DNA of 64,000 bases, from positions 1-64,000 of the forward strand of contig JAJEGJ010000104.1 of assembly GCA_022819905.1 (NCBI GenBank). The letters run 5' to 3'. The notes beneath the pieces are model-generated. The model saw only the letters and a list, made by a program, of their open reading frames with translations. It searched no databases and was not told where the DNA came from. Source of the DNA: Alphaproteobacteria bacterium (GTDB lineage Bacteria; Pseudomonadota; Alphaproteobacteria; TMED109). A program made the position numbers and the translations under genes. This document shows, one piece after another, positions 1 through 7,054 of the stretch. How positions within the stretch are numbered: position 1 is the stretch's first letter; each line of letters starts with the position of its first letter.

Positions 1-982
1 ACGCCGAGAGGTTGCGGCGTGGCCAGCTTCGATGACCCGAGCCGACGCACGACCACGGCTTGCACACATGACTGGAACCGCGCGACTCCTAGGGTACGCT
101 CGCCGGATGACGACCGGGTGCGGAGCCTTCTGGCCGTCACCATGTGCGTGACCCGTGAACTCTGCGCCGAATCCTGCCGGCAGTATGCACCGAGACTTTC
201 CTCCAGAACCTAGATACCGGGCTCGAAGGCCGGGGATCCCGGCGTCGGCGCCAGTGCCGCGCGGTTCCCGGCCAACTAGGTCTTCGCAGTGCCTCGAGCG
301 CAACCCAACACGGGGATCTGGGCGTGCTTGGCCAGTGCCGACCAAACCCAATCGGCGTGACAGGGGGGGGACTGATGTCCGTCGCCGCAGGGTACGAACG
401 ACCACGTCACCAGGCATCGTGAAAGGGTATGCACGGATGACTCCTGGCAGCGGTCCGTGCTTCCCAAAACCCGGTCGCCGGCACCGCCAGCAGGGGGGAT
501 GCCCCGGCAAGACCATTAATGTTATAAAGTAACATCTACGGAGACGGTAGCTCCCTCTCCGTCTTCGCAAAACAATCGGGAACCCGGCGCGGACCACCCT
601 TGCGTAGGGCTGCCTCACCCCAAGATCGGGAGGTCGGCGACTGCGTAACGGTGCGGTTCCGGCGGACTCGCGAGACAATGTTGCGACAAGGTGAAGCTGA
701 CCTGACAGATCCGCAAAGTACGATTGTCCGATGTTCGCGAGGTTCTGACCGCGCTCTCGTCCTCCGGGACCATCGATCCTTGACGGGACGGCAAACGAAT
801 GAGCGGCTGCTGTGGGAAGACCTTTCTGTCCCAAAGTCAAAGAGGTTGGCCAAATCGACGGAACGTGGCCGGGCTGGTCGCTGGAAACCTCGTAGAGCAG
901 CTTGTTGGCCCGTTCTGGCTAATTCCGGCTAATTCGTAACCGTCCGAAAAGTCCTTCCCAGAGTCTGGTCACTATCAGTCGT
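1..982. other. stretch without a recognisable gene
   Basis: No open frame here gives a protein with a plausible hydrophobic core, recognisable motif or convincing ribosome binding site. Translations on both strands are rich in Arg, Pro and Ser, as expected from non-coding GC-rich DNA. A run of eight G lies at 363-370. The stretch borders a decayed accessory region and may be degraded mobile DNA, but nothing in it can be assigned. Confidence 0.6.
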
Positions 983-1447
983 TCACCCGACATTGCTCTG
1001 ATCCGCGTACGCATAGTCCACCCAGATGTCGTGAAGGTGCTCAAAGTCTTTGTCCGTGCTCAATAGTGTGGCTTGGCTCACACAAGCCGACGCCGCAATC
1101 CAGATGTCGTTCTGCTTCATGCTGACGGCCGGAGTCGGCGGCGGCGGGAATCCCGTGACTGGCCTCCCGTGGGTCCACGCATCGATCAATGCGTACGACT
1201 GCAACACGAGCGGGGTGATGCCCAACGTCGGGAAGTTGCCCAATGCCTCTTCCAGAACACTTCGGCGTTTCGCTCCCCCCCCCAACTTTTCCGAGAGGGC
1301 CAGGAGCTCCCCCTGACAAATCACGGAGGTGAAAGACATCGCCTCGGTCGAGCCCAAGTCATGGTTTACGTGTACGGCATGAGCCCACCGGGCCTGGCGC
1401 ACAAATCCGAGCAGAACCCCGGTATCGAGCAGGAATCGCCGCGGCAT
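983..1447 (-). CDS. PIN-domain ribonuclease, probable toxin
   Basis: A 154-residue PIN-domain protein, expected to be a metal-dependent RNase acting as the toxin of a toxin-antitoxin pair. The acidic residues of the PIN active site are visible: D8 in FLLDTGVL, E47 in CQGELLAL, D114 in QNDIWIAA and D132/D134 in STDKDF. The start lies 7 bases after the stop of the large upstream gene, so the two are surely co-transcribed. A run of nine G on the coding strand (plus-strand C run 1275-1283) encodes part of KLGGGAKR and is a possible slippage site. RNase activity is known for the family; the toxin role is inferred from the pairing. Confidence 0.8.
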   Translation of the reverse strand: MPRRFLLDTGVLLGFVRQARWAHAVHVNHDLGSTEAMSFTSVICQGELLALSEKLGGGAKRRSVLEEALGNFPTLGITPLVLQSYALIDAWTHGRPVTGFPPPPTPAVSMKQNDIWIAASACVSQATLLSTDKDFEHLHDIWVDYAYADQSNVG

Positions 1448-1454
1448 TTGTGGT

Positions 1455-2396
1455 TCAGTCCAGTTCCGCCATCAGTTCGTCGATCGGCTCATCCCCTGGC
1501 CACGCACCCCACAATTGCTTGGGGTCCGAAGAAATCGTGCGTGCCGAGAGCTCCGGAAACAGTCCCGGGCTCGCAGCAGGCTTCGCCGTCGGTAGTTCCG
1601 CAAAAGCCTGGTCGCCGCTGGTGCTGGTGCTGATTTTTCGCGCTTCGATCAGTCTGGGTTCACCGCTGATCTTGAAATGCACGATGCCTTCGACGGTCGT
1701 TGGCTTCCCCCACAGCGGCCGCAACATTTCCGCCTCGAGACGCTCCGATTCAAGTCTCCCCAACAGTTGCTGCCCGGTGTCCAAGACAATCCGGAAGCGG
1801 GCCGCCGCGTGCTGGATCGCTTCCAGCTTGCCGCTCACAACGAAAGCTCTCGGCTTTGGAATGGTGTCCAGCCTTCTGTTGATCAATCCGCAGGTATTGC
1901 CGTCGAGTGCGAATCGTCCGCGCGCTGACCCGCGTGGAATCAGCTCATAGCGGGCCCCGGGCGTCGGGACCGTACTTCCGAGTTTAACGATGGCACCGAG
2001 GACGCCGCTGTCGAAGCGTTCGCCCCTGGCCCCGTCTTCCTTGGCCTCATGGATTGCGTAGGCAACGAGATCAAGAGCAGTGTCCTCAAGGTTGGGTGGT
2101 TCTCGCCAGAGATCCTGCTGCGCGAATTGCTCGCGTGCGGTTTCGCCGAGGCAAGGCGCCTCGATCTGAAGTACGGTGGAACCCGGCTCCAGCCCTGTCA
2201 GCACAAGATCGGCTGATGCCTTCAGCCATCCCGGCTGACGGCCGCGTGAGCGGCTCTCGCCGACCGCGAGCAGACTGGTAGCGCGCTCGGCAGCCTGGAC
2301 GAGGGCTTCCAAGACGCGTACGAGGGAAGCGGCCCTGATATGGCCTTCTGCTTCGTCAAGACCGGTCAGTCGAAACCGGTATCGTTGCGTTTTCAT
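1455..2396 (-). CDS. 313-residue partner of PIN toxin, putative large antitoxin
   Basis: A 313-residue cytoplasmic protein of unknown fold with no DNA-binding motif that I recognise. The start is supported by a strong GGGAGGA ribosome site about 7 bases upstream. The N-terminal half (to about residue 85) contains SLVRVLEALVQAAERA and GLEPGSTVLQIEAP. The C-terminal half has a segment that looks like a small beta-rich module (IVLDTGQQLLGRL, then TTVEGIVHFKISG). From memory, proteins of this layout often sit directly upstream of PIN-domain genes, which suggests an antitoxin far larger than the usual 70-90-residue VapB. That role is inference from gene order only. Confidence 0.6.
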   Translation of the reverse strand: MKTQRYRFRLTGLDEAEGHIRAASLVRVLEALVQAAERATSLLAVGESRSRGRQPGWLKASADLVLTGLEPGSTVLQIEAPCLGETAREQFAQQDLWREPPNLEDTALDLVAYAIHEAKEDGARGERFDSGVLGAIVKLGSTVPTPGARYELIPRGSARGRFALDGNTCGLINRRLDTIPKPRAFVVSGKLEAIQHAAARFRIVLDTGQQLLGRLESERLEAEMLRPLWGKPTTVEGIVHFKISGEPRLIEARKISTSTSGDQAFAELPTAKPAASPGLFPELSARTISSDPKQLWGAWPGDEPIDELMAELD

Positions 2397-2854
2397 GGCT
2401 AATCCTCCCGTCTGCTGTCTTGGCTCCGAAAGGACGAAGAATGGACTTGCGTCTGCCGCGAGGTAAGCCGTTTCCGTGGCATCCGGTCGAGGCGCTTGCG
2501 CACCTGGCGCTCAGCTTGAGCCTTGGCCGGTAGTGTAGCGGGGGGCGTCCTGCGCTGGCCCGCATCGGCGAGCGGTACATTGTAGGTCCGTAGGAATCCG
2601 TCTGCGCCCAATTGTGATTGAGGTGTAGCGGGACGGTAGTGTTGCGCTACGCCCCTGAGCGCGGAACTGGAGGTCGTTTCGACGCTATCGCTGTCAGGCT
2701 TCTTCCCGGCTGCGGTCGGTTTGGCACCACCAGAGACGGGCAAGCGATCCACGTGGCTGCCCCGTTGGAACTGTGGTACGACCGGGACTTTGCCTCGGCA
2801 AAAATTTACCCCGGCCGCGTGCCTGGGGCAGAGACGGTACCGGGGCATCCGACA
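2397..2854. other. gene-free flank left of the transposon
   Basis: About 460 bases between the divergent-facing toxin operon and the left transposon end. The long minus-strand open frame running through 2399-3139 is rejected because its 5' part is the antisense of a tRNA-like gene and the rest is Arg/Ser/Thr-rich without motif. The minus-strand promoter of the PIN operon must lie in this stretch; I see no clear boxes. Confidence 0.5.
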
Positions 2855-2862
2855 GGAAAATA
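2855..2862. repeat. 8-bp target site duplication, left copy
   Basis: GGAAAATA directly outside the left inverted repeat; the identical octamer follows the right inverted repeat at 5272-5279. Eight-base duplications are characteristic of the IS1595 family, and the intact pair indicates a single, fairly recent insertion. Confidence 0.92.
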
Positions 2863-2908
2863 GGCGATTATGTATCAGAGTAACCGGAACCCGGTCTGAT
2901 CGGGCGTC
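2863..2908 (+). repeat. left terminal inverted repeat
   Basis: 46 bases that match the reverse complement of 5226-5271 with two mismatches (offsets 29 and 40 from the tip). The tip begins GGCGATTATGTATCAGAG. These ends are the expected transposase binding and cleavage sites. Confidence 0.93.
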
Positions 2909-2946
2909 TTGCGGGAATCGCGGTCGATCCCCACATGAAGGTGAAG

Positions 2947-3019
2947 GTCCCCGTAGCTCAACTGGATAGAGCGCCTGAATCGCATCGGGAGGTTCCGGGT
3001 TCAAGTCCCGGCGGGGACC
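2947..3019 (+). tRNA. tRNA-like gene 1 with six-base anticodon loop
   Basis: Folds as a full cloverleaf: acceptor GTCCCCG/CGGGGAC, T8 A9, D stem GCTC/GAGC, D loop with GG, anticodon stem CCTGA (2974-2978) with TCGGG (2985-2989), five-base variable loop, T stem CCGGG/CCCGG and T loop TTCAAGT. The anticodon loop is ATCGCA (2979-2984), only six bases instead of seven, so the anticodon is ambiguous (CGC or TCG). No CCA is encoded. The acceptor helix continues outward by GAAG (2943-2946) with CTTC (3019-3022), giving 11 pairs. Bases 2950-2974 are identical to the chromosomal tRNA-Arg(CCG), so an arginine-tRNA origin is likely. It may be a true tRNA with altered decoding or a tRNA mimic. Confidence 0.75.
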
Positions 3020-3050
3020 TTCGACTCCACCGTACAACCTTCGGAAAGCA

Positions 3051-3080
3051 TTGTACATCTCGCCGTAAACGTTGTATGAT
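3051..3080 (+). promoter_or_regulatory. putative transposase promoter with inverted repeat
   Basis: TTGTAC (3051-3056) and TATGAT (3075-3080) are separated by 18 bases and resemble a sigma-70 promoter 60 bases before the transposase start. The -35 box is also the right arm of a GTACAA (3032-3037) / TTGTAC dyad that could bind a regulator. Confidence 0.5.
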
Positions 3081-3139
3081 TCCCACGTCAGAAACGAGAT
3101 AGAAGTCCACTGGACCACGAGAGGAACCGCATCAGACAC

Positions 3140-4114
3140 ATGACATTTACCGGCCCCGGCAAGTCAGATCGACAAGGAATCACCCTCACTCAGCTGTTCA
3201 AGATGTTCCCCGACGACGAGACCGCCAGGAGGTGGTTCGAGGAGCGGCTCTGGCCGAGCGGCCCCCACTGCCCGCGATGCGGCTCCAAGGACGTCGTGGA
3301 GATCAAGCACCCCACCATGACCCACCGCTGCCGGGACTGCCGGAAGGCGGGCAGCAAGGCCCTGTTCAGCGTGAAGGTCGGCAGCGTCATGGAGGGCTCG
3401 AAGCTGGGCTTCCAGACGTGGGCCGTCGCGATCTACCTGTTCACGACCTCGCTCAAGGGCGTGTCCTCGATGAAGCTGCACCGCGACCTCGGCATCACGC
3501 AGAGGGCCGCGTGGCACCTCGCCCACCGCCTGCGCCGGGCGTTCGAGGAGGGCGACATGGCCCGCTTCACCGGGCCGGTCGAGGTCGACGAGACCTACGT
3601 GGGCGGGCGGAAGCGCCGGAACGCCCCGAGCACGCAGAGAGGCTCCGTCGGTAAGGCCATCGTCGCCGGTGCCAAGGACAGGGCGACCGGCAGGGTCAAC
3701 GCACGCGTGATCGACAACGTGCGCAAGGAGACGCTCCAGGGGTTCGTGGGTGACCGCGTCGAGGTCGGGTCACTGGTCTACACCGACGACCTCCCCTCGT
3801 ACCGGGGGATGCCGTGGCACCACCACGAGGCCGTCAAGCACTCGGTCGGGGAGTACGTCCGCGATCAGGCCCACACGAACGGGATCGAGTCGTTCTGGTC
3901 AGTCCTGAAGCGCGCCTACGGCGGGACGTTCCACAAGATGTCGCACAAGCACCTGGACCGCTACGTGCAGGAGTTCTCCGGCAGGCACAACATCCGCGAG
4001 CTGAACACCGCGGACCAGATGAGCCAGCTGGCAGCGAGGATGCGCGGCAAGCGCCTCAAGTACGAGGACCTGACGGCGGACAACGGGCTGAAGTCCGGGG
4101 CTCGGAGTGCTTGA
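3140..4114 (+). CDS. IS1595-family (ISXO2-like) transposase
   Basis: A 324-residue DDE-type transposase. The N-terminal zinc ribbon has the two pairs CPRC and CRDC that are typical of this family. The catalytic core shows the first acid in VEVDETYVGGRKRR, the second in VYTDDLPSYRG, and the C-terminal NGIESFWSVLKRAYGG block with Asn and Glu where IS1595 proteins carry their third active-site residue. The length is normal and there is no frameshift, so the protein should be functional. It acts on the 46-bp ends of the surrounding element. GAGAGGAA lies about 13-20 bases before the ATG, a rather long spacing. Confidence 0.93.
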   Translation: MTFTGPGKSDRQGITLTQLFKMFPDDETARRWFEERLWPSGPHCPRCGSKDVVEIKHPTMTHRCRDCRKAGSKALFSVKVGSVMEGSKLGFQTWAVAIYLFTTSLKGVSSMKLHRDLGITQRAAWHLAHRLRRAFEEGDMARFTGPVEVDETYVGGRKRRNAPSTQRGSVGKAIVAGAKDRATGRVNARVIDNVRKETLQGFVGDRVEVGSLVYTDDLPSYRGMPWHHHEAVKHSVGEYVRDQAHTNGIESFWSVLKRAYGGTFHKMSHKHLDRYVQEFSGRHNIRELNTADQMSQLAARMRGKRLKYEDLTADNGLKSGARSA

Positions 4115-4158
4115 GGTCGGGATGCAAGTGACCTAAGATGACCGCGCAACGAAAGAGA

Positions 4159-4229
4159 ACCGCCGCGCCGGACTCAGGAAAATTCCTGAGCGCTCAGGGA
4201 CACGTGGCCTGAGTACCGACGCGGCGGCT
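4159..4229 (+). ncRNA. branched RNA or hairpin structure in the transposon
   Basis: An outer stem pairs 4160-4170 with 4216-4227 (CCGCCGCG with CGCGGCGG, one mismatch further in). Inside lie two hairpins: CTCAGGAA/TTCCTGAG (4173-4190) and CTCAGG/CCTGAG (4193-4213). The two inner arms share the same sequence, so alternative pairings across the junction are possible. It sits between the transposase stop and tRNA-like gene 2. It could be a terminator, a processing signal for the tRNA-like RNA, or a small RNA; there is no U tract for a simple intrinsic terminator. Confidence 0.5.
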
Positions 4230-4244
4230 TCTCGTCGGCACTCC

Positions 4245-4317
4245 CTCTCCGTAGCTCAGTTGAACAGAGCGTCCGGATCGCACCGGGAGGTCGCAGGTTT
4301 GAATCCTGTCGGAGAGT
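4245..4317 (+). tRNA. tRNA-like gene 2 with six-base anticodon loop
   Basis: Cloverleaf with acceptor CTCTCCG/CGGAGAG, D stem GCTC/GAGC, anticodon stem TCCGG (4272-4276) with CCGGG (4283-4287), variable loop AGGTC, T stem GCAGG/CCTGT and T loop TTTGAAT. The anticodon loop is again ATCGCA (4277-4282), identical to tRNA-like gene 1 although the stems differ. The D loop has GA where gene 1 has GG, and the T loop has T at the position pairing with it, so the 19-56 tertiary pair changes from G-C to A-T. The 15-48 pair changes from A-T to G-C. This covariation suggests the L-shaped fold is selected. A 9-bp inverted repeat (4232-4240 / 4317-4325) encloses the gene. No CCA is encoded. Confidence 0.7.
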
Positions 4318-4336
4318 GCCGACGAACTGCAGGATT

Positions 4337-4612
4337 CTATGAAGCCTTGCGCGCTGCGTACATCGCGCGTGACGCCTGCAGCGAGAACAGGGCGCCGACG
4401 CTGCCGCCGAGCAGGGCGGCATACTTCCCGGCAACGAGGCACTCGGCCGTGGACAGATCGGGGCAGACGTGGCCGTCTACGACCGCCATGACGATCAGCG
4501 CGCCCACGCCCGCGCCTAGCACCGCCGACAGCAGGATCCCGGCCACGGCCCTCGCCGCCTCGTTGACGACCAGCTGATCCCGCCCGGAGGGCTGGTTCTC
4601 TCCCCCGGCCAT
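4337..4612 (-). CDS. small membrane protein, transposon cargo
   Basis: A 91-residue protein with two predicted membrane segments (about residues 22-45 and 60-80) separated by a short loop with two Cys (HVCPDLSTAEC). No family is recognised. Its ATG overlaps the stop of the 50-residue gene upstream (TGATG), so the two are translationally coupled. The pair resembles small holin-like or plasmid membrane proteins in size and topology, but no function can be claimed. Confidence 0.65.
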   Translation of the reverse strand: MAGGENQPSGRDQLVVNEAARAVAGILLSAVLGAGVGALIVMAVVDGHVCPDLSTAECLVAGKYAALLGGSVGALFSLQASRAMYAARKAS

Positions 4613-4764
4613 CAGCTCTCCCCCTTCTTGATGAAGCAGGAGATGAGGACCCCGATCGGCCCCAGCAGGAAGCCGACGACGGCGGCGAGCTGGGTGCCCG
4701 CGATCTTGTAGGACAGGACTGCGCAGATCCCGTTGACGATCAGGGCGACGAGGAAGAATTCCAT
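4612..4764 (-). CDS. 50-residue membrane protein, transposon cargo
   Basis: A 50-residue hydrophobic protein starting MEFFLVALIVNGIC and ending CFIKKGES, with two short hydrophobic stretches split by SYKIAGTQ. GGAGTGAG lies upstream of the ATG. Its stop overlaps the start of the 91-residue membrane protein by one base. The ribosome site, coupling and consistent hydrophobicity support it as a real gene; its role is unknown. Confidence 0.6.
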   Translation of the reverse strand: MEFFLVALIVNGICAVLSYKIAGTQLAAVVGFLLGPIGVLISCFIKKGES

Positions 4765-5075
4765 TGGGGCTCACTCCGACGGGCGACGGTGCCGACCTCG
4801 GCAGAGCGCCGGGCCGTTGCTACGTCAACCAGTGAAGTTGAGTCCCCGCCTGTTCGCCCGCCAGCTCAAGGAGCTACCCGGAGCCGGACGCTAGGAGCTG
4901 TTCTATTCAGCGGGCGGCCCGACCGAGCGGGCCTGATTGACGTAGCGAGGTCAGGCTACCAGATCGTGAGGCGGGCGGACAGGAACCGACGGGCGTCAGG
5001 GGATCGAGGCCATGTACTGATGGCCAAAAGCATTGTAAGGTGGGTTCAGAAGCCGGGAGGGGACGCGAACTCGCC
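4765..5075. other. gene-free stretch inside the transposon
   Basis: About 310 bases between divergently oriented small genes. It must hold the promoters for the minus-strand membrane pair and for the 52-residue ORF. I see no clear boxes and no further gene. Confidence 0.45.
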
Positions 5076-5234
5076 ATGAACGACAAGCCAGTGAGACGCG
5101 AAGTCCGCGTGAAGCCTGACGACTACGAGCCGACCGAGGCGGAGATGAACGAGCCGATCCGAATCGACGCGACCCCGGATCAACTGGCTCGGATGCTTGG
5201 ACCCGCTCGGGTGGTCAAGGACCCCGACGCCTGA
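5076..5234 (+). CDS. 52-residue charged protein, transposon cargo
   Basis: A small, acidic and charged soluble protein beginning MNDKPVRREVRVKPDDYEP. The core EPIRIDATPDQLARML resembles short orphan proteins found widely in GC-rich bacteria, some of them antitoxin-like, but I cannot name the family with certainty. GGGAGGGG lies about 13 bases upstream. The last codons and the TGA stop fall inside the right terminal repeat, so the gene is bound to the element end. Confidence 0.6.
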   Translation: MNDKPVRREVRVKPDDYEPTEAEMNEPIRIDATPDQLARMLGPARVVKDPDA

Positions 5235-5271
5235 TCAGACCGAGTTCCGGTTACTCTGATACATAATCGCC
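5226..5271 (-). repeat. right terminal inverted repeat
   Basis: Reverse complement of 2863-2908 with two mismatches. It overlaps the 3' end of the 52-residue ORF and is followed at once by the second copy of the target octamer. Confidence 0.93.
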
Positions 5272-5279
5272 GGAAAATA
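5272..5279. repeat. 8-bp target site duplication, right copy
   Basis: GGAAAATA, identical to 2855-2862 on the other side of the transposon. Confidence 0.92.
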
Positions 5280-5315
5280 GGTTGGTACCGCCCAGGTCGC
5301 AAGGGGATTGTTGTT

Positions 5316-5450
5316 GTGACTGCCGAGTTCGAAGCTACTTTGTCGCTTGAACGCTTCGCCCGCTATCTCGAATGGCGATCCGGCGATCACGTTCTCTCTC
5401 TGGAACTATACGCCCTCAACACGCAAGCAGCGGCGCACGTCGCCACTTGA
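5316..5450 (+). pseudogene. remnant of an Abi-like protein gene
   Basis: An open frame from a GTG with AAGGGGA upstream (5301-5307) encodes 44 residues, including LSLERFARYLEWRSGD and LSLELYALNTQ, before a TGA. This matches the conserved start of Abi-like (abortive-infection type) proteins, which normally run to some 200-300 residues. The rest of the gene is missing downstream, so it is a truncated relic. The IS1595 element landed just upstream of it. The assignment is from memory of the family pattern. Confidence 0.45.
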
Positions 5451-5492
5451 CCGACGCCCGCCAGACCGACACGGCAGGATAAGCCCCAACTC

Positions 5493-5726
5493 CTACGCAA
5501 GCCATTCATATAACTGTTCCCCTATCCAGTTGCCCAGCTTCTCCGCACCGAAAAACTGCGCACCCTTGTAGCCCGCAATGAAGGCGCCGGCCACCTTTCC
5601 ACCGCTTACGAACATGCCAGGCCAAACTTTGGCTTGCGCAGCGGGCGCCGCGATCAGCATCCCGGACAGAAGGACAGCGGCGAAACCCGCCGCCTTCATC
5701 TTGCGGTATACCGTCCTTCGCTTCAT
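5493..5726 (-). CDS. small exported glycine-rich peptide
   Basis: A 77-residue protein with a clear signal peptide: basic MKRRTVYRKMK, hydrophobic GFAAVLLSGMLIAAP and a likely cleavage after AAQA near residue 32. The mature part of about 45 residues contains glycine-spaced helices (SGGKVAGAFIAGYKGAQFFG) and an amphipathic end. An AGGGAGG ribosome site 9 bases before the ATG supports the start, although the frame stays open upstream into a primase remnant. The composition is reminiscent of class II bacteriocins or phage lysis peptides, but no family is recognised. Confidence 0.6.
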   Translation of the reverse strand: MKRRTVYRKMKAAGFAAVLLSGMLIAAPAAQAKVWPGMFVSGGKVAGAFIAGYKGAQFFGAEKLGNWIGEQLYEWLA

Positions 5727-6311
5727 CGCGAGTGCCTCCCTAGTTTGACCACGAATACTAAAATATTGGTCGATCTCTGCTCCCAAACAAGGACTCTGGA
5801 ACCAAACTTCGGCTTTTGTCCGCGCCCATTCTCCCCAATCTGCTTCCCTCGCTTGAGCCAATGCTCGCTCATGCGGTTCCAAACCGTCCCCCCATTGCCA
5901 TTTCCGATTGCCGACCTGTGCGTCCTCGGGTGTGCGGTACCAAAGGTGATAACCGCCCTCTCGGCGTGTCCAGGTGACGGTGAGGGGAGGGCCCAGCACA
6001 TTCTCGACCGCGTCGACGCCCTTCTGTCCGCCTTCGTCCACGTCGATACAGACAAGCTGCAAGGACGCTGGCAGCACGCCCACGAGCCCACCCTGGCCAG
6101 CATGATCGAGGACGTCGCGAAGTGACGCGGGGTTCGTCTGCCACCCCTTGCCCAATGGACGCTTTCGGGTGTCCGCAAGCACGAAATGGGCCCCGCGACT
6201 ATGCAGGTACTCGAGCGCCTGGTGAGCGGGTTTAAGGCCCGGATCGGGCGGAAACTGTGGCGCCCCACAGTTTCCGGCGTTTTCGGCCTTCTGACAAATT
6301 CCGCTAAGCGG
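5727..6311 (-). pseudogene. primase-polymerase N-terminal domain remnant
   Basis: The frame encodes HSRGAHFVLADTRKRPLGKG, then VCIDVDEGG and GGYHLWYRTPED, which match the bifunctional primase/polymerase (Prim-Pol) domain found in plasmid and phage replication proteins. The catalytic DVD motif is present. No start codon with a ribosome site is seen at the upstream end near the tRNA, the helicase part is absent, and the frame runs without a stop into the small exported peptide gene. This looks like a deletion relic of a mobile element that integrated beside the tRNA-Arg. Confidence 0.6.
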
Positions 6312-6322
6312 TTGATTGTTTA

Positions 6323-6399
<77 letters not shown>

Positions 6400-6453
6400 G
6401 GGGCTTGCCGGCGACCATACCAGCCACAACGCCCGATTGGACTTGAGGCCGTT

Positions 6454-6816
6454 TCAGCCGCCTTCGGTCGGGCCGCCGGTGTTGACCCAGGCCGAGTAAC
6501 CGCCAACCAGATTCGAAACGTTGGCGTACCCCATCTCCTGGAGAGTGGCCGCTGCCAGGGCTGAACGCCCGCCGGCAGCACAGTAGATCACGAGTTCGGC
6601 GTCGGCAGCCATCTGGGAGGGGTGGCTCGACGAGGCCGGGTCGGCAATGAACTCGAGGTGGCCGCGCGGGACGTGCAGCGCACCCGGAATGTGACCCGCT
6701 GCCACTTCGTGGTGATCGCGCACGTCGACAAACACGGCGCGACCATGTCGCGCCCGGGCCTCGACGATATCGATTTGCGGGACCTTGGCTTGGGCTGCAG
6801 CCAGCATCGACTGCAT
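6454..6816 (-). CDS. rhodanese-domain protein
   Basis: A single rhodanese domain of about 120 residues, expected to transfer sulfur. It shows [18 protein letters not shown], the active-site loop CAAGGRS and the C-terminal [13 protein letters not shown]. There is no signal peptide from the chosen ATG (MQSMLAAAQ); an in-frame ATG at 6894 would add 26 residues. It is the last gene downstream of pqqE on the same strand, about 240 bases away, so co-transcription with the pqq operon is uncertain. Confidence 0.85.
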   Translation of the reverse strand: MQSMLAAAQAKVPQIDIVEARARHGRAVFVDVRDHHEVAAGHIPGALHVPRGHLEFIADPASSSHPSQMAADAELVIYCAAGGRSALAAATLQEMGYANVSNLVGGYSAWVNTGGPTEGG

Positions 6817-7054
6817 GGTCTTGGCTGAAGATTGCACGGATGCCGTCAGTGGTGGCGTGATCGGGAACCCATCACGGTCGGGTTGTCCGGCCATGCGGAC
6901 AGGTGGCAGCAGGATAGCGAATCGCCGTGGGAGCGGGGCAATGGGTGCGGCATCCGGTCCCGTTGCGCGCCTGAGGCAGCAGGTGCGCACGCAGGCTGCA
7001 GTACTGGCATCCCGGTTCCCGGCCCAAGTGCTCGCCGACAGACGCAGCGAGCGG

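Larger units (their letters stand above)
2863..5271 (+). mobile_element. IS1595-family transposon with tRNA-like and small-protein cargo
   Basis: A complete 2,409-bp element bounded by 46-bp terminal inverted repeats starting GGCGATTATG, with two mismatches between the ends, and by the octamer GGAAAATA on both sides. It contains, in order: tRNA-like gene 1, the transposase with its own promoter, a branched inverted-repeat structure, tRNA-like gene 2, two overlapping small membrane-protein genes on the minus strand, and a 52-residue ORF whose stop lies in the right repeat. Passenger genes are known in IS1595 elements; tRNA-like passengers of this kind are not something I know to be described. 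The insertion point lies about 37 bases upstream of an Abi-like gene remnant. Confidence 0.9.

Noticed and set aside
2855-2863. Nine-base target duplication including the next G
   Set aside because: GGAAAATAG also repeats, but an eight-base duplication with ends starting GG gives matching inverted repeats and fits the IS1595 family.
2399-3139. 246-residue minus-strand open frame
   Set aside because: Its first third is the antisense of tRNA-like gene 1 and crosses the transposon end; the rest is Arg/Ser/Thr-rich with no motif or ribosome site.
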